DNA of 64,000 bases from Oleispira sp963851095 (GTDB lineage: Bacteria > Pseudomonadota > Gammaproteobacteria > Pseudomonadales > Oceanobacteraceae): contig CAWKOX010000007.1 in NCBI GenBank assembly GCA_963851095.1, positions 124,001 to 188,000 of the forward strand, in the 5' to 3' direction. The notes below the pieces were generated by a model, which made no database searches, was not told the DNA's origin, and saw nothing but the letters and a program-made list of their open reading frames with translations. Within the stretch, counting starts at the first letter, position 1. Each line of letters opens with the position of its first letter. Made by a program: the position numbers and the translations under genes. Shown in pieces: positions 8,448 through 18,264 of this stretch.

Positions 8448-11400
8448 AATCATTCAATGGTCGGTTCTCAATCGAGTCTGGGTTTTATTACTCACGGCGC
8501 TGATTATTTTGGCCGGTGCTTTTGCGATAAAAAATACCGCAGTAGATGCCATTCCCGATTTATCTGATGTGCAGGTGATTATTAAAACCTCATACCCTGG
8601 GCAAGCGCCGCAAGTCGTGCAAGACCAAGTGACTTATCCACTCACCACCGCCATGTTATCGGTTCCGGGTGCAAAAACTGTGCGGGGTTTTTCCTTCTTT
8701 GGCGACTCCTACGTGTACATCATTTTTGATGATGATACTGATTTGTACTGGGCGCGTAGCCGCGTTTTAGAATACTTAAGCCAAGTCACCGATACCTTAC
8801 CCGATAGCGCAAAACCTCAACTTGGCCCAGACGCTACAGGCGTCGGTTGGGTCTTTATTTATGCACTTACCGATACTACTGGCAGTTTAGATTTAGCCCA
8901 GTTGCGTTCCTTGCAGGATTGGTTTTTGAAGTTCGAATTGCAAACCGTTGCGGGTGTTTCCGAAGTGGCTGCGGTCGGCGGCATGATTAAGCAATATCAA
9001 GTACAAGCCGATCCCGATAAATTACGCGCTTACGGTATTCCGTTATCGTTGTTGCAAACGGCGATTCAGCAAGGCAATCAAGAAGTCGGTGCGTCGGTAA
9101 TCGAAATGGCCGAAGCGGAATATATGATTCGCGCGACGGGTTACATCAGTAGCCGTGAAGATTTAGAAAATATTCCACTCGGTGCTTCTTTAGGAAATAA
9201 AGTCGGTGGCAAATCGGTAGTCAACGGCCAGCCGTTATTGCTGAAAGATGTCGCAACTATTCTCGAAGGCCCACAAATGCGTCGTGGCATTGCCGAACTT
9301 GATGGCAAAGGCGAAGTTGTGGGAGGCATTGTGGTAATGCGCTCGGGTGAGAACGCACAAAAAACCATTGAAGGGGTGAAAGCAAAACTTGAGCAACTCA
9401 AAGCCGGGTTGCCCGAAGGTGTTGAGCTGGTCACTGTGTATGATCGTTCTGATTTAATCACCGCAGCCGTGAATAATTTATGGGAAAAACTCACCGTCGA
9501 ACTCATCATGGTGGCGTTGGCGTGTGTGATATTTTTATTCCATGTGCGTTCTGCGCTGGTGGCGGTGATTACTTTACCTATTGGTATTTTAATGGCTTTC
9601 ATCGTCATGAACCTGCAAGGCTTAAACGCGAACATTATGTCATTAGCGGGTATTGCTATTGCTATGGGCGCGATGATTGATGGCGCGATTGTGATGATAG
9701 AAAACATGCATAAGCACCTTGAACGCGCGGCTCTTACTGGCGACAAAATTAATGGTAACAAGACAGATGATTCTAAACGCTGGCCACTGGTGATCAAAGC
9801 CGCCAGTGAAGTCGGGCCATCGTTATTTTTTAGCCTATTAATTATTACAGTCAGCTTCTTACCGGTATTTACGCTGGAAGCACAAGAAGGAAAAATGTTT
9901 GCGCCGTTAGCGTTTACCAAAACTTACGCAATGGCCGCCGCAGCGATTTTAGCCATCACTTTAGTGCCGGTATTAATGGGTTATTTTGTACGTGGAAAAA
10001 TCCTTAGCGAAAATAAAAATCCGTTAAATCGTTTATTAATAGCGGGTTATAAACCGCTATTAACCTTGGTGCTTAAATTTCCTAAAACAACATTATTAAC
10101 CGCCTTAGTGATTGTCATCGCTACCTCATATCCTGCCAGTAAAATCGGAAGTGAGTTTATGCCCGATTTAGACGAAGGGGATTTAATGTATATGCCAACA
10201 ACCTATGCGGCATTGTCGGTGGGTAAAGCGCGTGAAGTATTGCAGCAAACCGATAAGCTGATTGCCACCGTGCCCGAAGTCGAGCATGTGTTTGGCAAAA
10301 TTGGCCGCGCTGATACCGCGACCGACCCAGCACCGCTGACCATGATAGAAACCTTCATTAAACTCAAACCGAAAGATCAATGGCGTGAAGGGTTAACCAG
10401 CCAAGATTTACGCAACGAGTTTGATCAGTTAATACAATTCCCTGGTTTAACCAATGCCTGGGTGATGCCGATTAAAACCCGCATTGATATGTTAGCAACG
10501 GGCATTAAAACCCCGGTGGGCATTAAAGTATCTGGCCCAGACTTGAATGTGATTCAAAACATTGGTCAGCAGTTAGAGCAGATCTTGGGTGATGTAAAAG
10601 GCACAGCGTCGGTGTACTCAGAGCGCGTCGCGGGTGGGCGTTATATTAAAATCGATATCAACCGCCGCCAAGCAGCGCAATATGGTATGAGCATTAAAGA
10701 CGTGCAGCAGGTTATTAGCAGCGCAATTGGCGGCATGAATATTTCTGAATCGGTCGAAGGGGATAAACGTTATCCGATTAATTTACGTTATCCACAACAC
10801 TATCGTGATTCACCAGAAAAACTTCAACGCTCTGCCAATCGTTACCGATTTGCTAACTAAAGGTGGTCATAACATTACCTTGGGTGATGTCGCCGATATT
10901 CGTATTGAAGATGGCCCTCCGATGATTAAGAGCGAAAATGCGCGTCTCAATGGTTGGACCTATATTGATATTGAAACCAGCGGTGAAAACGCTATTGATA
11001 TTGGTAGTTATGTTGCCAATGCAAAACATGTCTTGGCAGAAAAGATCGCTTAGCGGGCGAGTTTAATTTACCCACCGGTTACGCCCTACGTTGGGCGGGG
11101 CAATATGAATACATGCAACGGGCAAAAGAAAAACTCAGTTATGTGGTGCCATTAACTCTCGGCATTATTATTTTATTGCTGTATTTGAATTTCCGAAATG
11201 CCCGTGACGTTGCACTGATTTTATTAACCTTACCAATGGGATTAGTCGGCGGTATTTTAATGATGTTGTATTATCAGTTTAATTTCTCGGTAGCAGTGGG
11301 GGTTGGTTTTATCGCTTTGGCGGGTGTTGCAGCAGAAACTGGAGTGATTATGCTGCAGTATCTTAAACAAGCGATGCTGGACATGATAAGCCTCAAGGTC

Positions 11401-11666
11401 AGCAAGCATTACAGCAGAGTATCTTGCATGGTGCGGTAAACCGAGTACGCCCTGTGATGATGACCGCATTAGCTACCATCGCAGGCTTGATACCTGTGAT
11501 GTACGGCACAGGGGTTGGCTCAGAGGTAATGAGCCGCATTGCAGCGCCTATGTTAGGTGGCATGATCAGCGTTGTGATTCTTACTTTGTTAGTGCTTCCG
11601 GTTGCTTACTATCAAGTGGCGCTTAGGCGTTTAGATGTTTTAAACGGCGAAACAAGTAGCAAGTGA
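8437..11666 (+). pseudogene. Heavy-metal efflux RND pump CusA/CzcA-like, with three frameshifts
   Basis: ATG 8437 follows AAGGAGA and starts the typical IIQWSVLNRVWVLL helix. The first frame runs to 10860 and covers most of the pump (VDAIPDLSDVQV, the GAMIDGAIVMIEN helix). From about 10833 the protein continues in the +1 frame (ALPIVTDLL...TLGDVADIRIEDGPP), returns to the original frame near 11041 (KDRLAGEF...QYEYMQRAKEKL), and shifts again near 11372 (DAGHDKPQGQQALQQS...GAVNRVRPVMMTALATIAGL) to a stop at 11666. Corrected length is about 1076 residues, normal for the family. It exports Cu, Ag, Zn or Co across both membranes in partnership with CusB and CusC; the breaks should inactivate it as written. 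Confidence 0.88.
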
Positions 11667-11701
11667 ATGAGAGGCTAGAAAGTGATTAGCTAAAAAAATC
11701 A

Positions 11702-11728
11702 ACAAACGGCAGGAAGCCGTTTGTTTTA
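11702..11728. terminator. Terminator between the cus operon and hupE-like gene
   Basis: Nine-base arms ACAAACGGC (11702-11710) and GCCGTTTGT (11716-11724) with a 5-base loop, followed on the plus strand by TTTAAT and, read on the minus strand, by a run of seven T after a few bases. It sits between convergent genes and can serve both. Confidence 0.75.
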
Positions 11729-11737
11729 ATAAGAAGA

Positions 11738-12859
11738 CTAAAAACGTTCAATCGACCATTTTATCGCCATTATTCCAATAGCAAGGGATCCGCATTGGAC
11801 TCCCCAGCGTCGATACCAATGTTGTTGGCTAAAGAGAAGCAATAACGGCAAGACGATGATTAAAATTGCGAGCTGACCAATCTCAACACCTAAATTAAAG
11901 GCAAAAATAGCTAACAATTTCTGGTTAGAAGGTAAGCCGACTTCGCCTAAAACTCCCGCAAAACCCATTCCGTGTAACAAACCAAAAGCAAAAGTAATCC
12001 ACCCGAGTCTGAGCACTACCGGCCATACATTATTGAGGGCTGCCATTAAGACAGAAATAGCGATTCCTAATTCTACCCATCGACTTTCAAGATTGATAAG
12101 ACCAGCGGCGGTCGCGGTTAAAGTTATTGTGTGGGCTAACGTGAAAGCAGTGACAATCCAGGCAGTATCACGAAAGATTTGTGCGGGTTTAGCAATAGCT
12201 AGCCAAGTGCCATTTTTTCTAAACAATCCACAGGTTAAGAGCAGCGCTAATAAAAATAGAATGTGATCTGTTCCTAGCCAGATATGAATAATGCCTTGGT
12301 AGGTATACTCATTAAAAGTAGCCAGTAACTGACTTTGTAACAGATCGACCAATAGTGTCGGGTTTTCATAACTGATCACTCGTGAATATTGATGTTCTTC
12401 GCTGTTAATATTCACAATCGCTTTATGGTCAGAATCAATGTCAAAAAAGGCGGTGTAGTTAATGGTTAACGGCCCAGATGATTTACAGCTAGAGGAAAAT
12501 TGGCTGACCAAATAGCCTTCATTAAAATGCTGATCAATTTGTTGTTTACCCTCAAATAATATGGGGCAAGTTTGATCGCGACTTATCGACAAAGAAGCCT
12601 GTAAAAAATCGACGATGGCCAATTGATTCAACTGTAATTCCGACCAAATAAGCTGCCCATCTTTATTCAAATCAATGGGCAATTTTTGATTGATATCAAA
12701 CAGCCTTACTTGCCACGAACCTGCTATTTGACCTTGATCATCAATCGTCATCGATAAATAACTGGTACTCATTTGATGAGCGTAGCTGGTATAGCTAATG
12801 CACAGCATGAGTAATACGAATAGACTGCGATAAAAATACGTTGCTTTAATATATTTCAC
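11738..12859 (-). CDS. HupE/UreJ-like membrane protein with exported N-terminal domain
   Basis: 373 residues. A signal peptide (about 1-27, ending SYAH) precedes a 150-residue exported domain that includes an EF-hand-like loop DLNKDGQLIWSE (63-74). The C-terminal half holds about six hydrophobic helices with the signature IHIWLGTDHILFLLALLL and FGLLHGMGFAGVLGE, as in the HupE_UreJ_2 family. Members are thought to handle nickel or cobalt, but this is not proven for this subgroup. Its start overlaps the upstream TPR gene by ATGA, so the two are translationally coupled. It is the last gene of the DUF4331 cluster. Confidence 0.85.
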   Translation of the reverse strand: MKYIKATYFYRSLFVLLMLCISYTSYAHQMSTSYLSMTIDDQGQIAGSWQVRLFDINQKLPIDLNKDGQLIWSELQLNQLAIVDFLQASLSISRDQTCPILFEGKQQIDQHFNEGYLVSQFSSSCKSSGPLTINYTAFFDIDSDHKAIVNINSEEHQYSRVISYENPTLLVDLLQSQLLATFNEYTYQGIIHIWLGTDHILFLLALLLTCGLFRKNGTWLAIAKPAQIFRDTAWIVTAFTLAHTITLTATAAGLINLESRWVELGIAISVLMAALNNVWPVVLRLGWITFAFGLLHGMGFAGVLGEVGLPSNQKLLAIFAFNLGVEIGQLAILIIVLPLLLLFSQQHWYRRWGVQCGSLAIGIMAIKWSIERF

Positions 12860-13929
12860 TGAGTCTTCCTATTATCTTTTTGCCAAAGCTCTGTTGCTTG
12901 ATCGAGCAGTTTACGGTCGCCATGCTGTTGTGCGACCTGCCAATTAACTCTTGCCCAGTGAAGCGCTTTTTCAGGCTGAATGTTAACGTCTAAATAGTAA
13001 CGTGCTAATTCTGCAGCATGTAAATTGTCATTTCTTAATTCGCGTAATACGACCCGCTGAGCGAATACATTCTGCCAATAAGGCCGTTTAGAATTTTCTT
13101 TTTCTGCTATTGCTAAACGCAGTAGTAAGGCGTCATCTTTAATCGGGTGGGCATTTACGATGGGTGTTAAGCGAAGTAATACTTCTTCATATTGTTGCAA
13201 GGCGAATTGTGTATCGGCCCATAGAGTAAGAATACTCACTGGCGCATTATTCAGATTGAAGTATTTCAAATGAGCATTCGCTGCTGCCGGATCATTATTT
13301 CTTAGAGCCATATCAGCCAACATTTGTACAATCCAGCGTTGCTCTGTGCTATTAGATAGATCTTGTGATGTATGCAGGCGAGAAAGTTCTTGGTAGCTAT
13401 CGTCTAATTGACCATCTTGGCTAGCAACGTCTAGGGCACAGGCTGATAGCACGATAAGGTTGGTTTTACCCAGCATGGCTAAGCAAGCACGTTTGGCTAA
13501 ACCGGCATCACCTTGCACCATGTGAATATTGGCTTTTAGTAACCAGCTATTGGTATCTGCAGGGTTAAGCGCTAAGGCATCGTCTAAATATTTTAGCGCG
13601 CTATCAAACTGATGCTGGTGCTGCAGTACTCTGGCATAAAGATAGAATATTTCGGTTGATAGATTTTTGTTTTGCTTAATTTGTGTTTGCAGCCATATTT
13701 TAGCTCGGCTATAGCGATAATCAGACTCTCCGGGATACTGACCTTGTTCAATAAATTCCCTAACGGTAGTCAAATTAATAACTTCTTTTTGAGTATCCAG
13801 AACTTGCCAGTTGGCAATAACTTCATTGCCATCGACAGGTGTGTAGGGTGCGGCAATACTGGGTAGGTGTATACTAAAGATACAAACACCCACCCAGATT
13901 AATAAAGTTTTTTTTATGTTTTTTTGCAT
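12856..13929 (-). CDS. Exported TPR-repeat protein
   Basis: 357 residues with an N-terminal hydrophobic signal (LLIWVGVCIFSIHLPSIAAP). Helical repeats typical of tetratricopeptides are visible, for example FDSALKYLDDALALNPADTNSWLLKANIHMVQGDAGLAKRA split across about residues 118-158, and further degenerate repeats to the end. TPR proteins mostly act as binding scaffolds. It overlaps the HupE/UreJ-like gene by 4 bases and follows the small lipoprotein gene, so it probably belongs to the operon headed by the DUF4331 gene. Partner unknown. Confidence 0.8.
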   Translation of the reverse strand: MQKNIKKTLLIWVGVCIFSIHLPSIAAPYTPVDGNEVIANWQVLDTQKEVINLTTVREFIEQGQYPGESDYRYSRAKIWLQTQIKQNKNLSTEIFYLYARVLQHQHQFDSALKYLDDALALNPADTNSWLLKANIHMVQGDAGLAKRACLAMLGKTNLIVLSACALDVASQDGQLDDSYQELSRLHTSQDLSNSTEQRWIVQMLADMALRNNDPAAANAHLKYFNLNNAPVSILTLWADTQFALQQYEEVLLRLTPIVNAHPIKDDALLLRLAIAEKENSKRPYWQNVFAQRVVLRELRNDNLHAAELARYYLDVNIQPEKALHWARVNWQVAQQHGDRKLLDQATELWQKDNRKTQ

Positions 13930-13994
13930 TTAAACTCCACACCGCCATACTTGGCTAGTTATTTTCTTTACTTTTTATTGTGAATAAAAGGGAT

Positions 13995-14249
13995 CTATTG
14001 AGTTGTCAGTAAGTCGTTATAAAAGTCTGCTGATATGACGTCGTTTTCTATCTCTAGGCCATTAAGCGTTAGCGGCTCAGATTCACTTGCTTGGGCAAAT
14101 GCGTCACGACTTAATGCTGAAAACTTCACCTCTTGATTCATTTGAGGTTGTTCAGTCACTGTCGAATTACTGCTACTCTTTGTATTACAGCCTGATATCA
14201 GACTCATGCTTAGCAGAGTAACCGCCACAGATATATGCATAGTTTTCAT
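13995..14249 (-). CDS. Small lipoprotein of the DUF4331 cluster
   Basis: About 84 residues. The start at 14249 (MKTMHIS) is preferred over the ATG two codons earlier because AAGGAG lies 7 bases upstream of it. The lipobox LISGC places the modified Cys at residue 21. The rest is polar and acidic, without a recognised domain. Its start lies 12 bases past the stop of the DUF4331 gene, so both should be on one transcript. Function unknown. Confidence 0.7.
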   Translation of the reverse strand: MKTMHISVAVTLLSMSLISGCNTKSSSNSTVTEQPQMNQEVKFSALSRDAFAQASESEPLTLNGLEIENDVISADFYNDLLTTQ

Positions 14250-14260
14250 CACCATACTCC

Positions 14261-15859
14261 TTATTTAGAACCTGAAATGGGTGTAGATAAGTAAGGGAAT
14301 ACATCCAACATCATGTTTGCGTTTACAGGTGCGCCATCAGTAAAAGCGACTTCACCCACACTTGCATCTTCGCTTGTGCATAAACCTAAGTCGGTATCCA
14401 CTCCACCTACTGGAATCGGATAGCATAAGCGTCCCATCATTACGCGCAGGGCAATATCGACTACGTCGTCACCAGGTCTACGACCATTTGGGAAACCGGC
14501 TAAATCATTACCGACCACACCAAATGTTGATTGGTTAGCACTGGCGGTTGCATCTATTGCTGTGTTTAAACGTAACATTTCAGAGGGTGTTACCGTTGCA
14601 AGTTGGTTTACGCCCGGAAAGCCAGTTAAAAATGCAGTAACCAGATCAGTACGAGGAAAGTTCGTTGGCGCTAAGGTTTCAATATTAGCGTTTAGAGTGG
14701 TATTTACCGCATCCTTAAATAGAATATTTAACAATTCCGGTAAGCTTGGGTGGGTAACATAATCGGCAAACTGGCCATCATCTTTTGGCTGTGCCGTTGA
14801 AAATGTGTCTTTGTCTTTCAGGCCGATAACAAGTTCGTTCACTAGGGGATTACCTAAGCGAGACACTTGAGTTAACGCTCCTCCATTGACCTCTGTTTTA
14901 CCAATGGTTGCATCTGGGTTTAGGATGCGAGCTTGCGGCAAACTGGCTGTTGTCCATGCGCCAATAGTACCGTTGCCTTCACCGGTAATGCACGATTTAG
15001 GTATTTCGATGGATAACGCTGTTACGTTCTTATCTAACAAGTCATCATTATCGCTAGACTGCGTAATGCCGCCGGGAAAGCCTTGTCCATCGCTGTTACC
15101 TGGAGCACTATCGCCTTCAACTGGTACATAGTTAACTAAATCAAATGTTTCACCTAGGTTAACCACAAAAGCGTCTTTACGTTGACCAACAAATACCTTA
15201 CCTGGGTTTTCACAACCGAGTAGATTGAACTCGTAAATAAATTGATTCGCATAGCTAGCGTACGCTGCGGTATCGCCGAATGTTTTATTACCAATGTAAT
15301 CTAATGGTTTATTAAAGGTTGAACCTAAGTTTGTATCGCTATTATTGATTAACGTAGATTGTAACGGGTTTTTTTGAGGTCCTGTTACTAGGGTAAGTTG
15401 ATAAGATTCGATAAAGTTTGCGGCAGTTTGGTCTTGGGCAGTAATACCACCAATATTTTTAAGTGGTACAGCGATGGTGCGCTTATCACCTTCAGCGCCG
15501 ACTTGTAGGGCTATACCTGCATTGTTATTGGGTAGTTGATTGGTAAATTTAAATTGGAAGGTTAAATCTTCGACCGCATCGCCATCATTATCAATATGAA
15601 TGCTATAAACCGCTGCAGGATCCATTGCAAAATAGTTGGGGCCGCCGTAGGCATCTTGTAAGGGAATATAATTTGCAATGAATGTCACGTAGTCTTCGCG
15701 CTCAGCTTCATAGCTATTAAAGGCATAAAAGTCGGTTGAATCTAAGGTTGGGAAACGAGTAAGGTTGGGCGCTTCTCTATGGCTTGATGCCATAACACTT
15801 GCGCTCAATAAGCTATTGCAAACCAAGCCTGCAATTAACGATGCTTTAAATACTTTCAT
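14261..15859 (-). CDS. DUF4331-domain exported protein
   Basis: 532 residues with a signal peptide cleaved near VMASSHREAPNL. The N-terminal SHREAP followed by a DSTDFYAF motif is the hallmark of DUF4331 proteins; the rest has many Asp/Asn/Gly turns (for example DNDGDAVEDLTFQFKF near 95) as in secreted beta-rich proteins. Biochemical role is not known. A promoter with TGCATCCA and CGTTTATT elements lies 42 to 72 bases upstream and matches the one before the ECF sigma gene, so it is a probable direct target of that sigma factor. It leads the operon lipoprotein-TPR-HupE. Confidence 0.88.
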   Translation of the reverse strand: MKVFKASLIAGLVCNSLLSASVMASSHREAPNLTRFPTLDSTDFYAFNSYEAEREDYVTFIANYIPLQDAYGGPNYFAMDPAAVYSIHIDNDGDAVEDLTFQFKFTNQLPNNNAGIALQVGAEGDKRTIAVPLKNIGGITAQDQTAANFIESYQLTLVTGPQKNPLQSTLINNSDTNLGSTFNKPLDYIGNKTFGDTAAYASYANQFIYEFNLLGCENPGKVFVGQRKDAFVVNLGETFDLVNYVPVEGDSAPGNSDGQGFPGGITQSSDNDDLLDKNVTALSIEIPKSCITGEGNGTIGAWTTASLPQARILNPDATIGKTEVNGGALTQVSRLGNPLVNELVIGLKDKDTFSTAQPKDDGQFADYVTHPSLPELLNILFKDAVNTTLNANIETLAPTNFPRTDLVTAFLTGFPGVNQLATVTPSEMLRLNTAIDATASANQSTFGVVGNDLAGFPNGRRPGDDVVDIALRVMMGRLCYPIPVGGVDTDLGLCTSEDASVGEVAFTDGAPVNANMMLDVFPYLSTPISGSK

Positions 15860-15900
15860 AATTCGGTCCTTTTATTCATTGTTATTAATATGTTCATAGT

Positions 15901-15931
15901 AATAAACGGCCGAGCTTCGAATCTGGATGCA
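15901..15931 (-). promoter_or_regulatory. Predicted ECF-sigma promoter of the DUF4331 operon
   Basis: On the minus strand TGCATCCA (15931-15924) is followed after 15 bases by CGTTTATT (15908-15901). The same octamer, spacing and CGTWTMWT block occur before the ECF sigma gene at 17385-17355. Predicted transcription start is about 30-35 bases before the ATG at 15859. Confidence 0.75.
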
Positions 15932-15989
15932 CTTATTTAAAAAAAGAATTAAATAAATTTTATTTCGGGTTTCATTAAGGAGAATACAT

Positions 15990-16018
15990 AAAAAAAGCGA
16001 GTACATTTCTGTACTCGC
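15990..16018 (-). terminator. Intrinsic terminator of the sigma/anti-sigma operon
   Basis: On the minus strand GCGAGTACA, loop GAAA, TGTACTCGC, then a run of seven T: a perfect 9-bp stem and U tract, 40 bases after the anti-sigma stop. It separates this operon from the DUF4331 operon, which therefore needs its own promoter. Confidence 0.9.
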
Positions 16019-16057
16019 CATTTTGATTTAATTTCAGTGTTTTAAGCGGCTAATTGG

Positions 16058-16777
16058 CTATAACGTCGCCAATGCTGCGGTATACAGTACCTTCGTAGGC
16101 AGGCCATTGGGTGAGCCATTTAATGGTTCAATACTAACGGCAAGCGCGACAATATCCATAGAGTCAAAGTCAGCATGTTTAGGTAACGACAGCTTGCCTG
16201 ATTTGGGCAGTAGTCCCAAAGAAATCGGGTTCTCGATACCTTTAGCCACGATCCATAATTCAAAGTCGTTATTCGGCTCTGGGGTGAGCTTGCGAGTGGC
16301 GAGAACGTCGATACTATTTTCACCTACTTCAATCAGCCACAAGGTGTCTGCTTGCTCGGTTTGCATGACCGCGACTTGCTGTGGCAAAACAGCATCAGGG
16401 TTTTGTTTATCAAATAATACGATCGCCATCAAAATAGTCGCTGCTGTGGCTAGTGCAGTAACACTTTTCCAAGCGCGATTGAGCGATGTATTAAGCATAA
16501 CAACGTTCTGATTTTTAACCTTAATCGGTTCTGCATCTTGTACGGAATCAAACATTAATTGTTCTTTAATCGAGTTCCATACCTTTGCATCCGGTTCAAC
16601 AGGTGTGAGCCTTTCATTTAAACCATGTAACTGTTGTTCCCATAGCCAAGTTGCTTCACGCAGGCTAGGGTATTGCAGCATCAGTTTTTGAAATCTACGA
16701 CGTGCACCACCGTGCAAGGTACCTAATACATATTCGGCTGCGAGTGCATCTTTGAGTTGAGGATTCAAATAATTCAT
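16058..16777 (-). CDS. Anti-sigma factor, RskA-like
   Basis: About 239 residues from ATG 16777, chosen because it overlaps the sigma stop as ATGA; an earlier in-frame ATG (16789) lies inside the sigma gene. The cytoplasmic N-terminus (ALAAEYVLGTLHGGARRRF) is the usual sigma-binding anti-sigma domain, although without the Cys/His zinc motif. One membrane helix lies at about 105-122 (SVTALATAATILMAIVLF) and the remainder is a periplasmic RskA-type domain (FELWIVAKG...). It should hold the ECF sigma factor inactive at the inner membrane until a signal arrives, perhaps by proteolysis. Confidence 0.9.
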   Translation of the reverse strand: MNYLNPQLKDALAAEYVLGTLHGGARRRFQKLMLQYPSLREATWLWEQQLHGLNERLTPVEPDAKVWNSIKEQLMFDSVQDAEPIKVKNQNVVMLNTSLNRAWKSVTALATAATILMAIVLFDKQNPDAVLPQQVAVMQTEQADTLWLIEVGENSIDVLATRKLTPEPNNDFELWIVAKGIENPISLGLLPKSGKLSLPKHADFDSMDIVALAVSIEPLNGSPNGLPTKVLYTAALATL

Positions 16778-17313
16778 AGAGCTAAGCACCTGTGTAATTT
16801 TTGCAAGCCACGACGGATTAAGCTTTTGACACTGCCTAATGGGATATCCAAATATCCAACGACTTCATGGTGTGATAACCCATTGTAATAGGCTAGGTGT
16901 ATTGCTTGTTTCTGTTGTGTTCCCAGCTCACCCAGGCAATTATCCAGTTTGCTTTTATTGACTTCAGGTCCATTGTCAATTTGAAGGTCGGGTGCTGGTG
17001 GCTCATATTCTTCAGAAATTTGATCTTCTTTTCGCACCTTCTGATATCGCAGCATGTCTAGGGCACGATAGCGTACGATACTGATCATCCATGTGAGTAC
17101 AGCGCCTTTACCATGTTGATACTCCGCCGCGTTATGCCAAATTTTTACATAGGCTTCTTGCAGTGCTTCTTCTGCTAATTCACGTCGTCCTAGCATTTTT
17201 AAACTAACCGCAAACAATTGACTACTCGTTGCATTATACAAACTAGCAAAGGCTTGCTTATCTCCTAGTGCTGCAGCACTGAGTAGTTCCAAAAGTGAGT
17301 CTTTATTCATCAT
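16774..17313 (-). CDS. ECF-family RNA polymerase sigma factor
   Basis: About 179 residues from the ATG at 17313, chosen because GAGAAAG lies 8 bases upstream; the longer frame to 17367 adds only a hydrophobic extension that lacks support. Region 2 (FASLYNATSSQLFAVSLKML, EEALQEAYVKIWHNA, RYRALDMLR) and region 4 (AIHLAYYNGLSHHEVVGYLD, PLGSVKSLIRRGLQKL) are both clear. It is coupled to the RskA-like anti-sigma by a 4-base overlap. The matching promoter motif before this gene and before the DUF4331 gene points to autoregulation and control of the DUF4331-HupE operon. Confidence 0.93.
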   Translation of the reverse strand: MMNKDSLLELLSAAALGDKQAFASLYNATSSQLFAVSLKMLGRRELAEEALQEAYVKIWHNAAEYQHGKGAVLTWMISIVRYRALDMLRYQKVRKEDQISEEYEPPAPDLQIDNGPEVNKSKLDNCLGELGTQQKQAIHLAYYNGLSHHEVVGYLDIPLGSVKSLIRRGLQKLHRCLAL

Positions 17314-17354
17314 GTTATAAGCTTTCTCGTAGGTTAGAATTATTAGTATTAAGA

Positions 17355-17385
17355 ATGATACGTACATGTTTGGCTTTTGGATGCA
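17355..17385 (-). promoter_or_regulatory. Predicted autoregulated ECF-sigma promoter
   Basis: On the minus strand TGCATCCA (17385-17378), 15-base spacer, CGTATCAT (17362-17355). Identical first block and near-identical second block to the site before the DUF4331 gene, at the same spacing and about the same distance (42 bases) from the start codon. Confidence 0.75.
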
Positions 17386-17506
17386 AAATCCGAGTCCGGC
17401 ATCGTGCGCTTATGCACTGGTCTTGCTTAAAAATTATTATATTTATTGTGTGCAATACTGTTTTGAACAATATAATATTGTGGTGATTATTTAAAGGGAT
17501 AAAACA

Positions 17507-18184
17507 ATGATTAAGACGTGGACAAGTAAGGCAGCCGTTATATTTACCTTGGGTATAGCATCCATGGGGATGGCATTTAGCGTCTCAGCCGCAGATAAGG
17601 TTAGTGATAGTAAGAATGAAGTGCCTTTAGCTGTAACCGCGCAAGGGCAATTACCAGTTACGGCGAGTACATTCACCTGTATTCGTGATATGACGAAAGT
17701 ACGTGGCTTTTATGTGGATAATTTAAAAGGCGATCTTGAGGGCACGCTAGCGGTAGCGAACTCTGAAACGGGTGGAATTTATCCCCCTGGTTCTGTTGTA
17801 CAGCTGGTGCCTGGTGAAGTTATGGTTAAGCACGAAGTAGGCTATAGCCCTGTAACAAAAGATTGGGAGTTCTTTGAGCTGGATGTTTCGGAAGAAGGCT
17901 CTGAAATCCGTAAGCGCGGCTTTGCTGATGTTGTGAATCGCTTTGGCGGCAATTGCTTTGCTTGTCATATTCAAGCTAAGCCTCAGTGGGATATGGTCTG
18001 TGAAGATACCCACGGCTGCGAAACCATTCCAATCACCAAAGAAGTGATTGATTTGATTCAACGAACTGATCCTCGCTGCAGCGATAACGAAGAACTTAGC
18101 GCAGGTGAATCTTATGAGCTGTTTAAGCTTAAGCTAAAAGTAGGTGTTGGCAGCGCCATTGGTACGGTTAAAGAAATGATGTAG
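17507..18184 (+). CDS. Secreted mono-heme c-type cytochrome, P460-like
   Basis: 225 residues with a signal peptide (about 1-29, ending VSAAD). One heme-c motif CFACH is at 150-154, followed by extra Cys residues (MVCEDTHGC, DPRC) that could form disulfides. The layout, a beta-rich domain then NCFACH-QAKPQWDMVCE, resembles cytochrome P460-like periplasmic proteins; substrate unknown. It is divergent from the ECF sigma gene, but its own upstream region lacks the TGCATCCA block, so membership of that regulon is only suggested by position. Confidence 0.65.
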   Translation: MIKTWTSKAAVIFTLGIASMGMAFSVSAADKVSDSKNEVPLAVTAQGQLPVTASTFTCIRDMTKVRGFYVDNLKGDLEGTLAVANSETGGIYPPGSVVQLVPGEVMVKHEVGYSPVTKDWEFFELDVSEEGSEIRKRGFADVVNRFGGNCFACHIQAKPQWDMVCEDTHGCETIPITKEVIDLIQRTDPRCSDNEELSAGESYELFKLKLKVGVGSAIGTVKEMM

Positions 18185-18264
18185 TGGTTAAATAAACATA
18201 AGTTCATTAGTTATGTCGACTATGCTTTTTGATAGTACACACATAACGTTATGAAGCCTTGCTT

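Noticed and set aside
9141..9920. Long minus-strand open frame of 259 codons
   Set aside because: It lies wholly antisense to the conserved RND pump, has no recognisable domain and reflects codon bias of the real gene.
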